DNA of 64,000 nucleotides from Nomia melanderi (Eukaryota > Arthropoda > Insecta > Hymenoptera > Halictidae), in assembly GCF_051020985.1 (NCBI RefSeq), contig NC_135007.1, forward strand, positions 15,341,501 through 15,405,500, in the 5' to 3' direction. Below the pieces are notes generated by a model. It did no database searches. It was given only the letters and a program-made list of their open reading frames with translations, and was not told the DNA's origin. Of this stretch, positions 34,230 through 43,914 are shown one piece after another. A program made the translations under genes and the position numbers. Numbering within the stretch: position 1 is the first letter of the stretch; each line of letters opens with the position of its first letter.

Positions 34230-35640
34230 CCCCTAAATCCAACGAAACTCAATCGTCTCGAGCACGATCTTGCGATCCCCAACCGATCTCCCGTCACCGA
34301 ACGAGTAGGTGCGTGGCCTGGAATTAGCGTCGCCCCTAAATTTGCGAAAGACACGAGTTAGACGTATAAATTTCACCGTAGCAACAAGGTAGTCCCATGA
34401 ACGGTTGTACCCCACTGCGGCGCGGAGGGGTGGAGACGAAATCCGTGTCTCGCAGCGTGTCGTGGGGGCCCGGCGAACATCTCTCCCGGCTGTGGTGGCC
34501 GCGGGTTGATCGAAGTAGAACCCCATCGAACGCCCGTGGGAGTGTACACGCCCGTGGAATGCAGTTCTGATTTAATGAGACGCGCCGCTATCTCGGCCTC
34601 CTTCCCGGAATCCGATGCGCCGCGATTCGGCCGTCGGGCCCCCGTCCCTTTCCGCGACTTCCTGGACCGCTCTCGGACGCGTTTTTCGGACACTTATCAC
34701 GCTCCGGTCGATCCTCCCTCGCGAAATCTCCGGAGAGCTTCAAGGAACGCGCCGGATGGCCCCCTTCGGCCCTGGGCCGTAGATAATTGTAATGGGTTTC
34801 GACGAAGAAGGACACGAGGCCCGGCCGATCGGTCGCCCGTGAGATCTCGGGGGGGGGGGCGGAGGGAGGCGGAGGCGACAGGGAAACCGTGGATAAAATG
34901 GGAACGAGGCGGTGGGAGGCGGCGCGGCCGAGAGAAAAAGAGGGGAAAAAGAAATGGGGGAGCGGGTCCGCGCTTGGCTGAAAGGAGTAGTTTACTATCA
35001 AAAGGGTGCCGGTGGATCGGCACCGAAGGCGCGCGAGCATTAAATCGGCCAATGGCAATAAGTAACCGAATGCCGTGGCGTTGTAGGTGCGCGCGCTGAT
35101 AATTAAAAGACGATACAATAAAGCACGTATCATCGGCCGTAAAACAAGAGGGAACCCGGGACCGAAAGCCACCACGGTGTGGGCCGTACCCGACAGCCCT
35201 CGCGGTCACTTAAGCCGCGGCGGAACCCACGCAGCCACGTCTTGTCTCGCCGCGCGTTTTCTCCTTCCACCGATCGTTCCGTTCGGGACACACCGCTCCG
35301 CGGCCATAACCATAAGGCATCCTTTTATTCCGATCGTTCCCGGGGCCCAAGGGCCGCCCTCCCCCCCGTTTCCTCTTTCCGTCGAACGACGAAAACCATG
35401 CTTCCACGGCTAATCGTCGATAGAGCGAGAATAACGAGACTACTCCCGCCTTTTAGCCGCGTCGATCCGCTCCGAGAGCGGCTTGCGCCTCTCGCGCGGG
35501 GGATCCACTTTTCGTGTTCTCTCTTTGGGCACCATTAAACCCGCCGGATTTTCGACGATTCCCTTCGATCGTTCGTTTTGTTTGGCACGCCGATGCGTTT
35601 CCTGATGATTTACGGGGCGCGATAGTGTCCTCTGGGTTTG
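34230..35640. other. Largest GC-rich island in the window, no gene recognised
   Basis: About 1.4 kb, very CpG-rich, with A/C-rich left flank (34160-34240) and G/T-rich right flank (35590-35720). Frames of 100-197 codons overlap in several frames of both strands at 34373-35413, which argues against any being real. A promoter, replication start or regulatory element would fit but is unproven. Confidence 0.6.
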
Positions 35641-35739
35641 ATCGGAGCGAGTGCAGTGAATGAGGATCAAGGGAGTGTTGTTCATTCTCGGTTCCTTGAG
35701 GTGATTTGTGAAACTGTTGAATAAACACTCGTAGGATTG

Positions 35740-35900
35740 AAACTCAGCTCTTTTAACGAATATTCTCTCAACTTCCAACATAACATAAATCTCTTGAATT
35801 CTATAACGAATGTCTGAAGAAACCGAAAATAATCTATTGTTACAACTTTTACACGGGTTACTTATTAAGCGTTTTAAACGCTCGGTAGTTCTAATGTCAA
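35740..35900. mobile_element. MITE remnant, family TTAA-3, right half
   Basis: GAATGTCTGAAGAAACCGAA and the right end GGTAGTTCTAATGTCAA match the family. The left end is not recognisable. Confidence 0.65.
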
Positions 35901-35903
35901 CGC

Positions 35904-36311
35904 TTAACTCTTTGCACTCGAGAGATGACTCAAGAGGTACAATGCATAAATTTCAGAAACATTGAAATAAAATATCTTTCCTCAACGTACGTGTGATTCC
36001 TCGTCGAGATAGTTTCACAAAATATCGTCTTCATCTCGTCAGAAAATGTTAACCCTTTGCCTCTCAGTCGCCAATCATTTGACACAGCTAAATTGTAAAG
36101 TTCGAGGTTAAATACACTACTTCGCATCATGCATTAATATGAAATATTGAAAGAAAATAATTTCCTTCCTCAACGTATGCTCGACTTCTTGTCAAATCAA
36201 TTTCGAAAAATCTCACCTACAGTTGATTAGGAAATATCGAGTATTTCCAGTGAAAACTTGCGAAGCGCAAAGAGTTAAAACATTTCCAGCGGAAAACTTC
36301 CGGTCCCTTAA
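35904..36311 (+). mobile_element. MITE, family TTAA-1, split by a second TTAA-1 copy
   Basis: The outer copy begins TTAACTCTTTGCACTCGAG and breaks at AGAAAATGTTAA (36049-36052). It resumes after TTAA at 36275-36278 with AACATTTCCAGCGGAAAACT. Other intact copies read GAAAATGTTAAATATTTCC... across this point. Confidence 0.85.
36049..36278 (+). mobile_element. MITE, family TTAA-1, nested in another copy of its own family
   Basis: Left TTAACCCTTTGCCTCTCAG, right GCGCAAAGAGTTAA; TTAA on both sides. The hairpin region reads CTCTCAGTCGCC. Confidence 0.85.
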
Positions 36312-37260
36312 CACTTAAAACAAAGAACCGTCAGTTCTTGACGCGAAGCAAGAATCCGAACAATAAGAGTAGCAGAATCTCAAACGAGAATCCTCGAATC
36401 TTTTTTTCTCTCCAGACCCTTTCCTCCGGGAATCCTCTCGAGTCTCGTTCCTGGAATCGACAGATTTTCCCCGCGGATCCCGCGGCGATACTGACGAATA
36501 AATCTCGCGGGGGACACGGTACCCCGTGACCGGACAATTCGGTGTCGCACCCCCGCGGCGGGCCGGCCGTGGTACACGGTCCCGCGCGGCTAATCGCGGG
36601 GCCCACGGCCCAGGGGCCCGCGAAATTTAATTCGTCCGCGGCCGCGTTAAATCAGAGACGTGGCGAAGGGTAACAAGTAGTCCGCGCTGGATTACGACTC
36701 TGGAACACGCACGCGTTGTAAGTCTCTGCGCCGCGGACCAACGCGAGAGACCTCCCTCGAACGTTGCTCCGGCCGATCCGACGTCGATATTTATTGGCCC
36801 CGCGCCGCCGACCACCCCCTCCCGCTCGGATAGGTCTAGCACACCGAGCCGGACTCTGGAGGAATTGTTTCAGGTGAAGGGAGATGATTGGGCGAATGAA
36901 CTGTTCGTTCTTTCAGCCGCTTTCCTCGGATGGAATTGCTTTCTTCGTTGGAAATGGTGTTTTCTTTGACTCGGCGATCGGCCCTTCGTGAGAATTGTTC
37001 ATTTGTTTCGTTGATTGCGTGGCATTCGTAGGGTTATGAGTAATTCGATGGGGTACGGGTAATTTGATTATTTGATTGTTTGATTAGGTTTCTTGGCGCG
37101 TGCTTCGGTTCGGGTTTCGGGGATTCTACTGTGAGGTTTGCGATTGTCTGGCGTGTAGCGAGGTTTTGAGGGAGATTTTTAATTTCTTGGGAAGTTTGTG
37201 ACGATGGAGAGGAATAGTCTTGTTAGATGTCAGAGGGAATGTTCTGGAATCTCGAAGGAA
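36310..37260. other. GC-rich island (36310-36870) with G/T-rich right flank
   Basis: A strong-looking but apparently unused acceptor (CTTTTTTTCTCTCCAG, ending 36416) lies in it, with no matching coding exon after it. From 36880 to 37240 the + strand is G/T-rich; positions 37081-37140 have 22 G and 9 C. Confidence 0.5.
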
Positions 37261-37531
37261 TAATGTGGAATCTGAACGGGAGGATTAGTATCAAATATCA
37301 ATGGAAATACCTTGAAACTTAGAAGACCTAACGTCCTATCTCAAGAGAAATATTACATTTCAAATCTGAACAGAGGTACTATTATCAAATCTCAGAAATA
37401 CCTCGAAGCTTCGTAAGACCAACAACCTAAAATTTCGAAAGAAATATTACATAATCCCAAATCTAAACAGAAATCCTAGTATCAAATCTTAACAGAAACA
37501 CCCTGGAACCTAGAAAAACCCCAACAAAAGG

Positions 37532-37794
37532 AACCACCCCAATATCATGATCAGCCTTGAATAACCTGAAATCGAATGATTTCCATCAAACACATCAATA
37601 GACAAAATCTCAAATCACAACCAAATCATACACAAACCCCAATAAAAGAAAGAATGATTTCCATCGAACACATCAATAAACAAAATCTCAAATCACAACC
37701 AAATCGTTTTCAAACCGCAACAAAATAAACCACCCCAATATCATGATCAGCCTTGAATAACCAGACATCGAATGATTTCCATCGACTTTTCCAG
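37532..37794 (+). repeat. Duplicated intron segment just before the Dachbox-C exon
   Basis: AACCACCCCAATATCATGAT with CAGCCTTGAATAACC occurs at 37532 and 37728 (offset 196 bp), the second running up to the acceptor. GAATGATTTCCATC occurs three times (37574, 37652, 37770), and AAAATCTCAAATCACAACCA twice between them. Confidence 0.9.
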
Positions 37795-38019
37795 ATCTGT
37801 CGGACGTGCCGGAGAACCTGCCGCTCGCCGCGCCGGGCTCGGAAAGTCCCCAGGCCCTGAACTACTCTCAGATCGCGTCCGCGGCGGTGGCCGTCTCTCA
37901 GGGAGGCCAGGATCCCTCGGTCTCGAGTACGGAGACCCTGCTCAGGAATATCCAGGGCCTGCTCAAGGTCGCGGCCGACAACGCGAGGCAGCAGGAGAGG
38001 CAAATCAACTACGAGAAAG
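37795..38019 (+). CDS. dac: Dachshund, exon encoding the start of Dachbox-C (partial)
   Basis: The acceptor is a short pyrimidine run (ACTTTTCCAG) and the donor is AAAG|GTCAGT. The exon is 225 bp, phase 1 on both sides. With the split Asp codon it reads DLSDVPENLPLAAPGSESP, then a Tyr/Ser/Ala-rich part (ALNYSQIASAAVAVSQGG), then SSTETLLRNIQGLLKVAADN and ARQQERQINYEK. The last 30 or so residues are the conserved beginning of the Dachbox-C/DD2 coiled coil, the C-terminal partner-binding domain in Dachshund proteins (the region mapped to Eya interaction in Drosophila work). The coil is cut at the donor and must continue in an exon that I did not find before position 64000. Of the three exons this one gives the firmest family identification. 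Confidence 0.95.
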
Positions 38020-38276
38020 GTCAGTGGCAGGGCTTTCTTAAGACACTCGAGGCCCCCGGACCTCCGTCGCCCGCCCTCTCGCCCACCCCCTCCCCACAAT
38101 TTCATTATCTGCCGAGGTTCTCGCGGAGCCACATTAAGAGGCATTAGTCTCCGACCCGTCGACGAGCTTCGGCTCCGTTCCCCACCTTTTCTTACCTAAC
38201 CGTCCGTTCCTCTTTCCCTCCGCTACCCGCTGAGTCCTCTTCGGCAACGCTGTCATCCGAGACGATCGGACTGCGT

Positions 38277-38735
38277 GTCATTTTCCCGAGATTCGTGTCG
38301 ATCCATGATTCCTCTAGCTCTAATTAATTGAATTTAACCAGTTAAATATGTTTGATGAGTACACTCGTCATGGAGAAGTTGCAGGATTTTGTCATGACGA
38401 GTATACTCGTCAAAAAGTAGTGACCATTGCCTTTTCACTGCGTCATTTTCCCGAGATTCGTGTCGATCCTTGATTTCTCTAGCTCTAATTAGTTGAATTT
38501 AACCAGTTAACCCTTTGCACTCAGGAGGTGACTCTCAGTCACCACTTGATTCGACGCAGTAAAACTATAAAATATGATATTTAATGTTGAACTTTGTATA
38601 ACGCGTCAATACGTGAAATATTGGAATAAAATAGCTTTGTTCGTCTTCGCGTCGTCAAAGAATGTTAAATATTTCTATTGAGAAATTTCCGAGTGCACAG
38701 GGTTAACTGTGTTTGACGAGTACACTCGTCATAAA
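38277..38735. repeat. Tandem duplication of about 165 bp; second copy split by a MITE
   Basis: GTCATTTTCCCGAGATTCGT starts at 38277 and 38442, and both copies run through AATTTAACCAGTTAA. Copy one continues directly (ATATGTTTGATGAGTACACT). Copy two is interrupted at that TTAA by the MITE and resumes with CTGTGTTTGACGAGTACACT at 38707. Confidence 0.93.
38507..38706 (+). mobile_element. MITE, family TTAA-1, intact, with identified empty site
   Basis: TTAACCCTTTGCACTCAGG, hairpin GGTGACTCTCAGTCACC, right end CGAGTGCACAGGGTTAA; 200 bp including both TTAA. The uninterrupted homologous site is at 38342-38345. Confidence 0.93.
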
Positions 38736-38739
38736 GTAT

Positions 38740-39790
38740 GACTTTCAATCACTCATCGCGATTTATACGATGCATTCGGAGTTTACGCGATTGAAAGGAA
38801 GCACTGTTGCTCGAGATAATTAGCTTTGATTACTTCCAAACGAGTTTTCATCGGAGAATAAGTTCCAACGTTTAAAAATTGAAGTCGATGTATCATAAAA
38901 TTCCCATGAAACCAAAGGGATTTCGAAGGTAGAACAGTTTCACGAGCAATGGGAGATATCAGCCCTTCCGACAGGTTTCCTCTAATTAGATACATACATT
39001 CGATTAACTCAACTTGAACACACACCACAAACAAATCGGGCAGAGCTACTTCGATATCAATCTATCACGTACCGATACATTGTGCACTCTACATCAAACA
39101 CGAAACTTTACAACTCGTTGTACGAAAGCGAACGACGGCGCATAAATTAACCGGTATCTCCGATCGCCACTCGAAATCGAAATATTCCAGCGAGTGGCCG
39201 GGCAGCTCGTCGCGCACGGAATTCTCAAAGTTATCGGCGGCGCGTCGCTGCGAGGCCGTCGGAGCGTTAAAAATTCAATTTGAAGGGGCTGCTCGAAATT
39301 GATATGCGTCCTTAAAATCCACATTTCAATTATACATTTTTACGCGGCCGGGCCGAGCCGGCCGAGAGGAGAGCGCGCGCAGAGATATCCCGTCGGCAGT
39401 TTGACCGTCGTTTTATCGTTCGCCCGCGATAACTCGCGCGTCTCGATGCAAATCGTCCGGTCGTTAATACGGGAGATCGATCGGGGGCTGGATCTCTCTC
39501 TCCGTTTCATCTCCTCGTAATAACGCGCCGCTCGTAAGAGGGCCCGAGCACGTACCAGGCCGGGCTAATTATAATTAACGAGTCATAATCGCCGACGAAT
39601 GCGAATAATCGCGGCGTATAATAGAACTCGGCCGGCGACGCGTGCATTCCCCGGCCGCGGAACGGGTTTTCTCGTTGGACAGGAAATATCGCCGGCCGAT
39701 TCCGGTCGGTCCTGTTCGAAATCCTGCAACCGGACACCGCGGAATAGAAATCGTTTAACGATCCCTCGATCGACGGTTTAGAAACTGCTC
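38740..39790. other. Unique stretch with GC-rich island (39100-39960)
   Basis: No repeat or gene is recognised from 38740 to 39790. The sequence from 39100 is CpG-rich and has ATTA-type motifs around 39290-39340 and 39560-39590. This is a possible regulatory region, unproven. Confidence 0.4.
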
Positions 39791-39796
39791 GCGGCG

Positions 39797-39940
39797 GGAT
39801 CGTGTTACGCGACGCAGGATCGAGGCTGATCTGATGCCGCGCGAAGTTCGACTTCGTCAAACCTATGGGAATCGTGTTACGCGACGCAGGATCGACGCTG
39901 ATCCCGTGCAACGCGAAGTTCGGCTTCGACAGACGGGTGG
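39797..39940. repeat. Tandem duplication, two copies of 72 bp
   Basis: ATCGTGTTACGCGACGCAGG begins at 39799 and 39871. Each unit ends in the palindrome-like GCGAAGTTCGACTTCG or GCGAAGTTCGGCTTCG. Confidence 0.92.
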
Positions 39941-40113
39941 CTTGTGTTTCGGAGATGTGATTAGGGATGAATTCTTATCGAGATTATTACGTTTCTTGGG
40001 TAGTCGAAGCAATTTAGCCAGCTTTCGAGTGTAGGGATTTTTGAATGTTCGATAAGTTATTGGAAGATTCTTAGTGATGAAAGTCGAATGGTAGCCTGCG
40101 TTTCGTCGCCTTG

Positions 40114-40320
40114 TTAACCCTTTGCACTCGGGAGGTGACTCTCAGTCACCACTTGATTTGACGCAGTAAAGCTATAAAATCTGATATTTAATGTTGAACT
40201 TTGTACAATGCCTCGATACTTGAAATATTGGAAAAAATTGCTTGGTTCCTGAATGCACTTGTGATTTCCTTTTGAGTTAGTTTCAAAGAATGCCATCTTT
40301 ATTGGTTTCTACTCGGTAAC
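40114..40320 (+). mobile_element. MITE, family TTAA-1, right end lost
   Basis: TTAACCCTTTGCACTCGGG and the full hairpin GGTGACTCTCAGTCACC. The interior is followed to about 40315, where the terminus is missing. Confidence 0.85.
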
Positions 40321-40329
40321 GATGATTAC

Positions 40330-41740
40330 ATGTAATGATCGATGTGAATTGCCTATTTGGTACCAGGAAACGCGAACGAAAAGTTTCGTTTACGTCTGCA
40401 ATAGCTAAAGTAATCACTGTTACACGTGAAATGAAGTTTTCTTATTTTCACGACACTTCTTTTCCAAGATAATCTCATCCGATCGTTTAACATGATTTAA
40501 CGTTGCTCCTAAACGTTGAATAGAAATCCGCTCGAACGCCTGATCATTATTTACCGCTTCTGCGTCTCGTAAACATTAGCCATTTTACTTTTCGCCGTTC
40601 AAGCGAGCGCGATCCAGAAGCGATGGTTCACTCTCAGGAAAAATCGACCAAACAAGAGCGCCCGGGTCGCTCGCTCGCCGAACGCATTAGTTAACGGCCC
40701 TCGGAACGACACTTTCCGCTGGTTAATGGCCAATTAAACTGTCGCGTTTGCGTTTCCGACGGAATATATTAGTCCCGCGTCCCGTTGTCATCGCGTACTC
40801 CGCGAACCGCAAGCTCAACGATTAACCAATCAAAAGGAATACTCAAACCAGAGCTTCACTTCATTAGAACTCAACCCTTTTCTCCAATATTAACCCAAAA
40901 GAGAAAATATTTCAAGTTTACTTACCAAAGACTACCGTGTCATAGCTAACAAGCGAAAAGAAATTCACAAAACTATCAAGACACTTAACTTCCTTGTAAA
41001 TATCACAACAGCGAAAATAATATGACGATGTTTACCATATAGACAGCATGGAAACCAATATGTAAAATTACCATGATTAGGTTCACCGACATTTCTTATA
41101 CCTGTCTACCGACAAATGTCAATTTGACACGTCAACGAAATCACACGTTTCCTTGAAAACCCAGCTGTAAAAACGCCAGATGATACACAAAGATAAATGA
41201 CACTATGAATAAAATAAAATAATAAAAGTGTGTACAAGTGACATAAAAAAATTTTAATGATTTATACTTTCCTCGCGAACTTCGAAATGGACTGAAATGT
41301 GTGTGGTAAATCTGGTGTTTGCGTTGAATTTCCATCGACTCCGTGAATGCTCGTTCAATTTCTCGGACACCCAGTATGAACACGACGGGCCCATTAGCGG
41401 GGGCCCGCGTCCGTGGCAGCGGCGGGAGGCAGAGTCCGTCCTTTGTTCCCGCGGCGGCGGATCGGCCGATTAAGCCGGGACTTTAACGCGGGAGGACGTT
41501 CAGCCGGCGCGGCGTACGTCGGACGGGGCCGACACGTGAACGTCGACGAGTTCATCTGTTGCCGCGTCGCGACGTCCGTCCAGCGGCGCCGGGGCGAGGG
41601 GAGAACGGGCCCAGGCTTAGCGGATTCCTCGTGTCCACGTGCGCGCGCAACGAGTCTTATCGCCCGCCTCGCGATACTGATGGAAGAGCGAAGCGATAAG
41701 CTGCAAAACGAGGAGAAAGCGGATAGTTGACTAGTAGTCT
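40330..41740. other. Unique stretch with small islands (40540-40820, 41340-41740)
   Basis: AT-rich, repeat-poor sequence between two GC-rich islands; the left flank of the first is mixed. No gene is recognised. Confidence 0.45.
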
Positions 41741-41749
41741 AGAAAGGGA

Positions 41750-42740
41750 GGATGGGACAGAAGGGAGGGAGTGAAGGGAGAGATAAAGAGAACGAGTTGT
41801 AGGGGAAGGATGAATTGCGAGGTGGAAGAAAAGAGTGAAAATTGGATGAAGGTTGATTGGTGTGGAGAGGGAATGAGAAGAGAAATGGAGGAGAATGGAG
41901 ATATAAGGTAAAGGAGAGTTATAATGAGCAGGATGAATTGGGAGGTGAAAGAGGGAAAGAGGGATGATGGTTGATTGGTGTGGAAAGAGGGATTGCGAAG
42001 ATATAAATAAAGGAGAATGGAGATGTAAATTAAAGGAACAGGGTGGTGGATAAAAGGATGAATCGGGAGATGAAAGAGGGAAAGAGGGAAAGTTGCATGA
42101 TAGTCGATTGGTGTGCGGAGAGGGAATGAGAAGAGAATTGAAGGAGAATGGACATATAAGGTAAAGGAGAGATAATGAGGAGGATGAATTGGGAGGTGAA
42201 AAAGGGAAAGTTGGGTGATGGTTGATTGGCGTGGAAAGAGGGATTGAGAAGGTATAAATGAAGGAGAATGGAGATATAAGGTAAAAGACAAAATTATAAT
42301 GAGAAGATGAATTGGAAGGTGAAAGAGGGAAAGTTAGATGGTTTATTGGCGTGGAAAGAGGGATTGAGAAGATATGAATGAAGGAGAATTGAGATGTAAA
42401 TTAAAAGAACAGAGTTGTGGATAAAATAATGAATTTTGAGGTGAAAGAAAATAGTGAAAGTTGGATGAAGGTTGATCAGTGTTGAGAGAGGGATTCAGAA
42501 GATAGAAATGAAGGAGAATGGAGATATAAGGTAAAAGACAGAGTAGTGGATAAACGAAAAATTAGGAGGTGAAAGGAAAGAGTGAAAGTAGGATGAAGGT
42601 TGATCGGTGTGCAGAGCGAGAATAAGAAGACAGAAATGAAGATATAAGCTAAAGGGACAGAGTTACAGCGAAAAGGATGAATTAGGGTGTGAAAGAGGAA
42701 GCGAGAGAAAGGAGGATACCGGTTGACCGGCGTAGAAGGA
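41750..42740. repeat. Purine-rich minisatellite, about eight units of 118-133 bp
   Basis: GGTTGATTGGTGTGG-like sequence recurs near 41851, 41969, 42101, 42220, 42340, 42469, 42599 and 42719. It is separated by GAATGGAGATATAAGGTAAA and GATGAATTGGGAGGTGAAAG blocks. The + strand is almost all A, G and T. A 186-codon open frame on the minus strand is only this repeat read through. Confidence 0.93.
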
Positions 42741-43311
42741 GAAAGGGACCGAGAGGAAGAGGACCAGAGGGGAGGAAGAACGTCGAACGATCGAGTCGAT
42801 CAAAGAACGAGGAACGAAGGGACAGGAGAAAGATAGATGTCCGTGCAGGGTGGACTCCGAGAGGGCTGAACCGAGGGCTGGAGGTGTGCAGGGGGTAAGA
42901 GAGGGCCGATTTAATACTCGAACGAGCCAGCAGCTCGTTTTACACCAGATGGTTTTACACACGGCCGCTATCATATTACCGAGCTCTCTTCTCTGTTCGT
43001 ACGGGTTGCGCGCCCGCGTTCTCGTCTTCGTCGGTTCGCGTTCTAATACGCGCGGACGCGCGAACATGGATGACGGAGTTGGATCGGGACCGATCCGCGA
43101 GATGTGCACCTTCTTTCGATCTTTCCTCCACGGAGATTCGACAGTGAGATTGTTTCGTAAAGTATGAAGTGTAGATCTGTTTCGATCGATCTCGTTCGCA
43201 TGGCTACGTCTCTTTGATCTGCGGCTCGTCGGTATCGATGGAATTGGTAATCGTCTGAAAGGTCAACACTTCGACTAAGTAAAGTCATCGGAACTATGTA
43301 GAACAGTTTCC
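42680..43311. other. GC-rich island with no recognised gene
   Basis: It follows the purine minisatellite and is CpG-rich from 42830 to 43130. Short open frames only. Confidence 0.5.
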
Positions 43312-43613
43312 TTAGCACGTTGAATGCGGCATTTCATGGTACAAAATACTTGAAACGGAAAAAATGTGGTATTAAATCATTCGATTGAATTGCATTCTTA
43401 TTATTGCACGCTCGTCTAGCTGAATGTTGCCACATTAGGCAGTATTATTTATAATATAGAAATCTTTTCAAATAATCATCGTTTAGTTGAATGAACTATG
43501 GTAATTCGATTTGGTTGGGGGTCACCGGAGACAGTTGAATCCAACTGTTACGAAATAACGTTTAGAACATTCGATATCCGTCGAATTGACGGGTTTCGTA
43601 AATCTAGTGTTAA
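43312..43613. mobile_element. MITE, family TTAA-4, diverged or chimeric
   Basis: TTAGCACGTTGAATGCGGCA and the interior (CATGGTACAAAATACTTGAAA, AATATAGAAATC..., GGGGGTCACCGGAGAC) match the element at 24786. The right end is TCTAGTGTTAA, resembling the TTAA-3 terminus. Confidence 0.75.
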
Positions 43614-43685
43614 TAAAGCAGAAGTCAAGATTCTTCGCAACGATTGAAACCAATGAAACTTAGTTCGTCATCAAAAAAATGAATG

Positions 43686-43914
43686 TTAACCCTTTGCACT
43701 CGAGAGGTGACTCTTGATTCGATACAATGAAACTACGAAGTTGAATATTTAGTATTTTAAACTAAACTTTGCATCGCTATAGGAAGTATTTAAAATAGCT
43801 TTGTCGCTTAATTTATTTATGAATTCTCGTTAAATTAGTTTCAAACAGTATCGTCTACATTTCATCAAAATGTTAAATATTTCCAGTGAAAAACCTTCGA
43901 CTGCAAAGGGTCAA
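43686..43914 (+). mobile_element. MITE, family TTAA-1
   Basis: TTAACCCTTTGCACTCGAGAG on the left and CGACTGCAAAGGGTCAA on the right (right TTAA mutated). Half of the hairpin is deleted. Confidence 0.88.

Larger units (their letters stand above)
29629..37794 (+). other. dac: dac intron (8,166 bp)
   Basis: This intron lies between the acidic exon and the Dachbox-C exon. It contains several TTAA-flanked elements (listed separately), GC-rich islands near 30350-30800, 31690-32340, 32980-33480, 34230-35640 and 36310-37120, and an A/C-rich run at 37440-37790 with a duplicated segment just before the acceptor. Long open frames on both strands inside 34230-35640 are a by-product of high GC and have no recognisable domains. 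Confidence 0.85.
26886..38019 (+). other. dac: dachshund gene, partial locus (three internal exons visible)
   Basis: This span holds three coding exons of dachshund, a nuclear transcription cofactor of the SKI/SNO/DAC family that works with Eyes absent and Sine oculis in eye, limb and brain patterning (family knowledge). The exons are 77, 171 and 225 bp. The joined reading frame runs without a stop from LREERGD through PRDLSSHNG, GHSPVLNLSK and an acidic tract to ETLLRNIQGLLKVA, the recognisable start of Dachbox-C. Phases match at both junctions: exon one ends in phase 1, exons two and three both begin and end in phase 1. Neither the Dachbox-N exons nor the last exons are present, so the gene continues beyond both ends of the window. 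The assignment rests on my recognition of the family sequence, not on a search. Confidence 0.9.

Noticed and set aside
34506..35209. Overlapping frames of 197, 195 and 170 codons on both strands
   Set aside because: Stop-poor, CpG-rich DNA gives long frames in several phases at once. None shows a recognisable protein family.
36400..36417. Strong acceptor-like tract ending CTCTCCAG
   Set aside because: The sequence after it has no coding continuation in a Dachshund-like frame and no good donor nearby, so it is probably an unused or chance site.
38395..38412. TGACG-containing palindrome as a CREB/ATF site
   Set aside because: The core TGACGAGT lacks the TGACGTCA symmetry. The copies lie in a tandem duplication, so recurrence is explained without selection.
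41731..42291. 186-codon minus-strand open frame with repeated SLFHLPIHP
   Set aside because: A read-through of the purine-rich minisatellite. The repeat length varies and no start or domain is credible.
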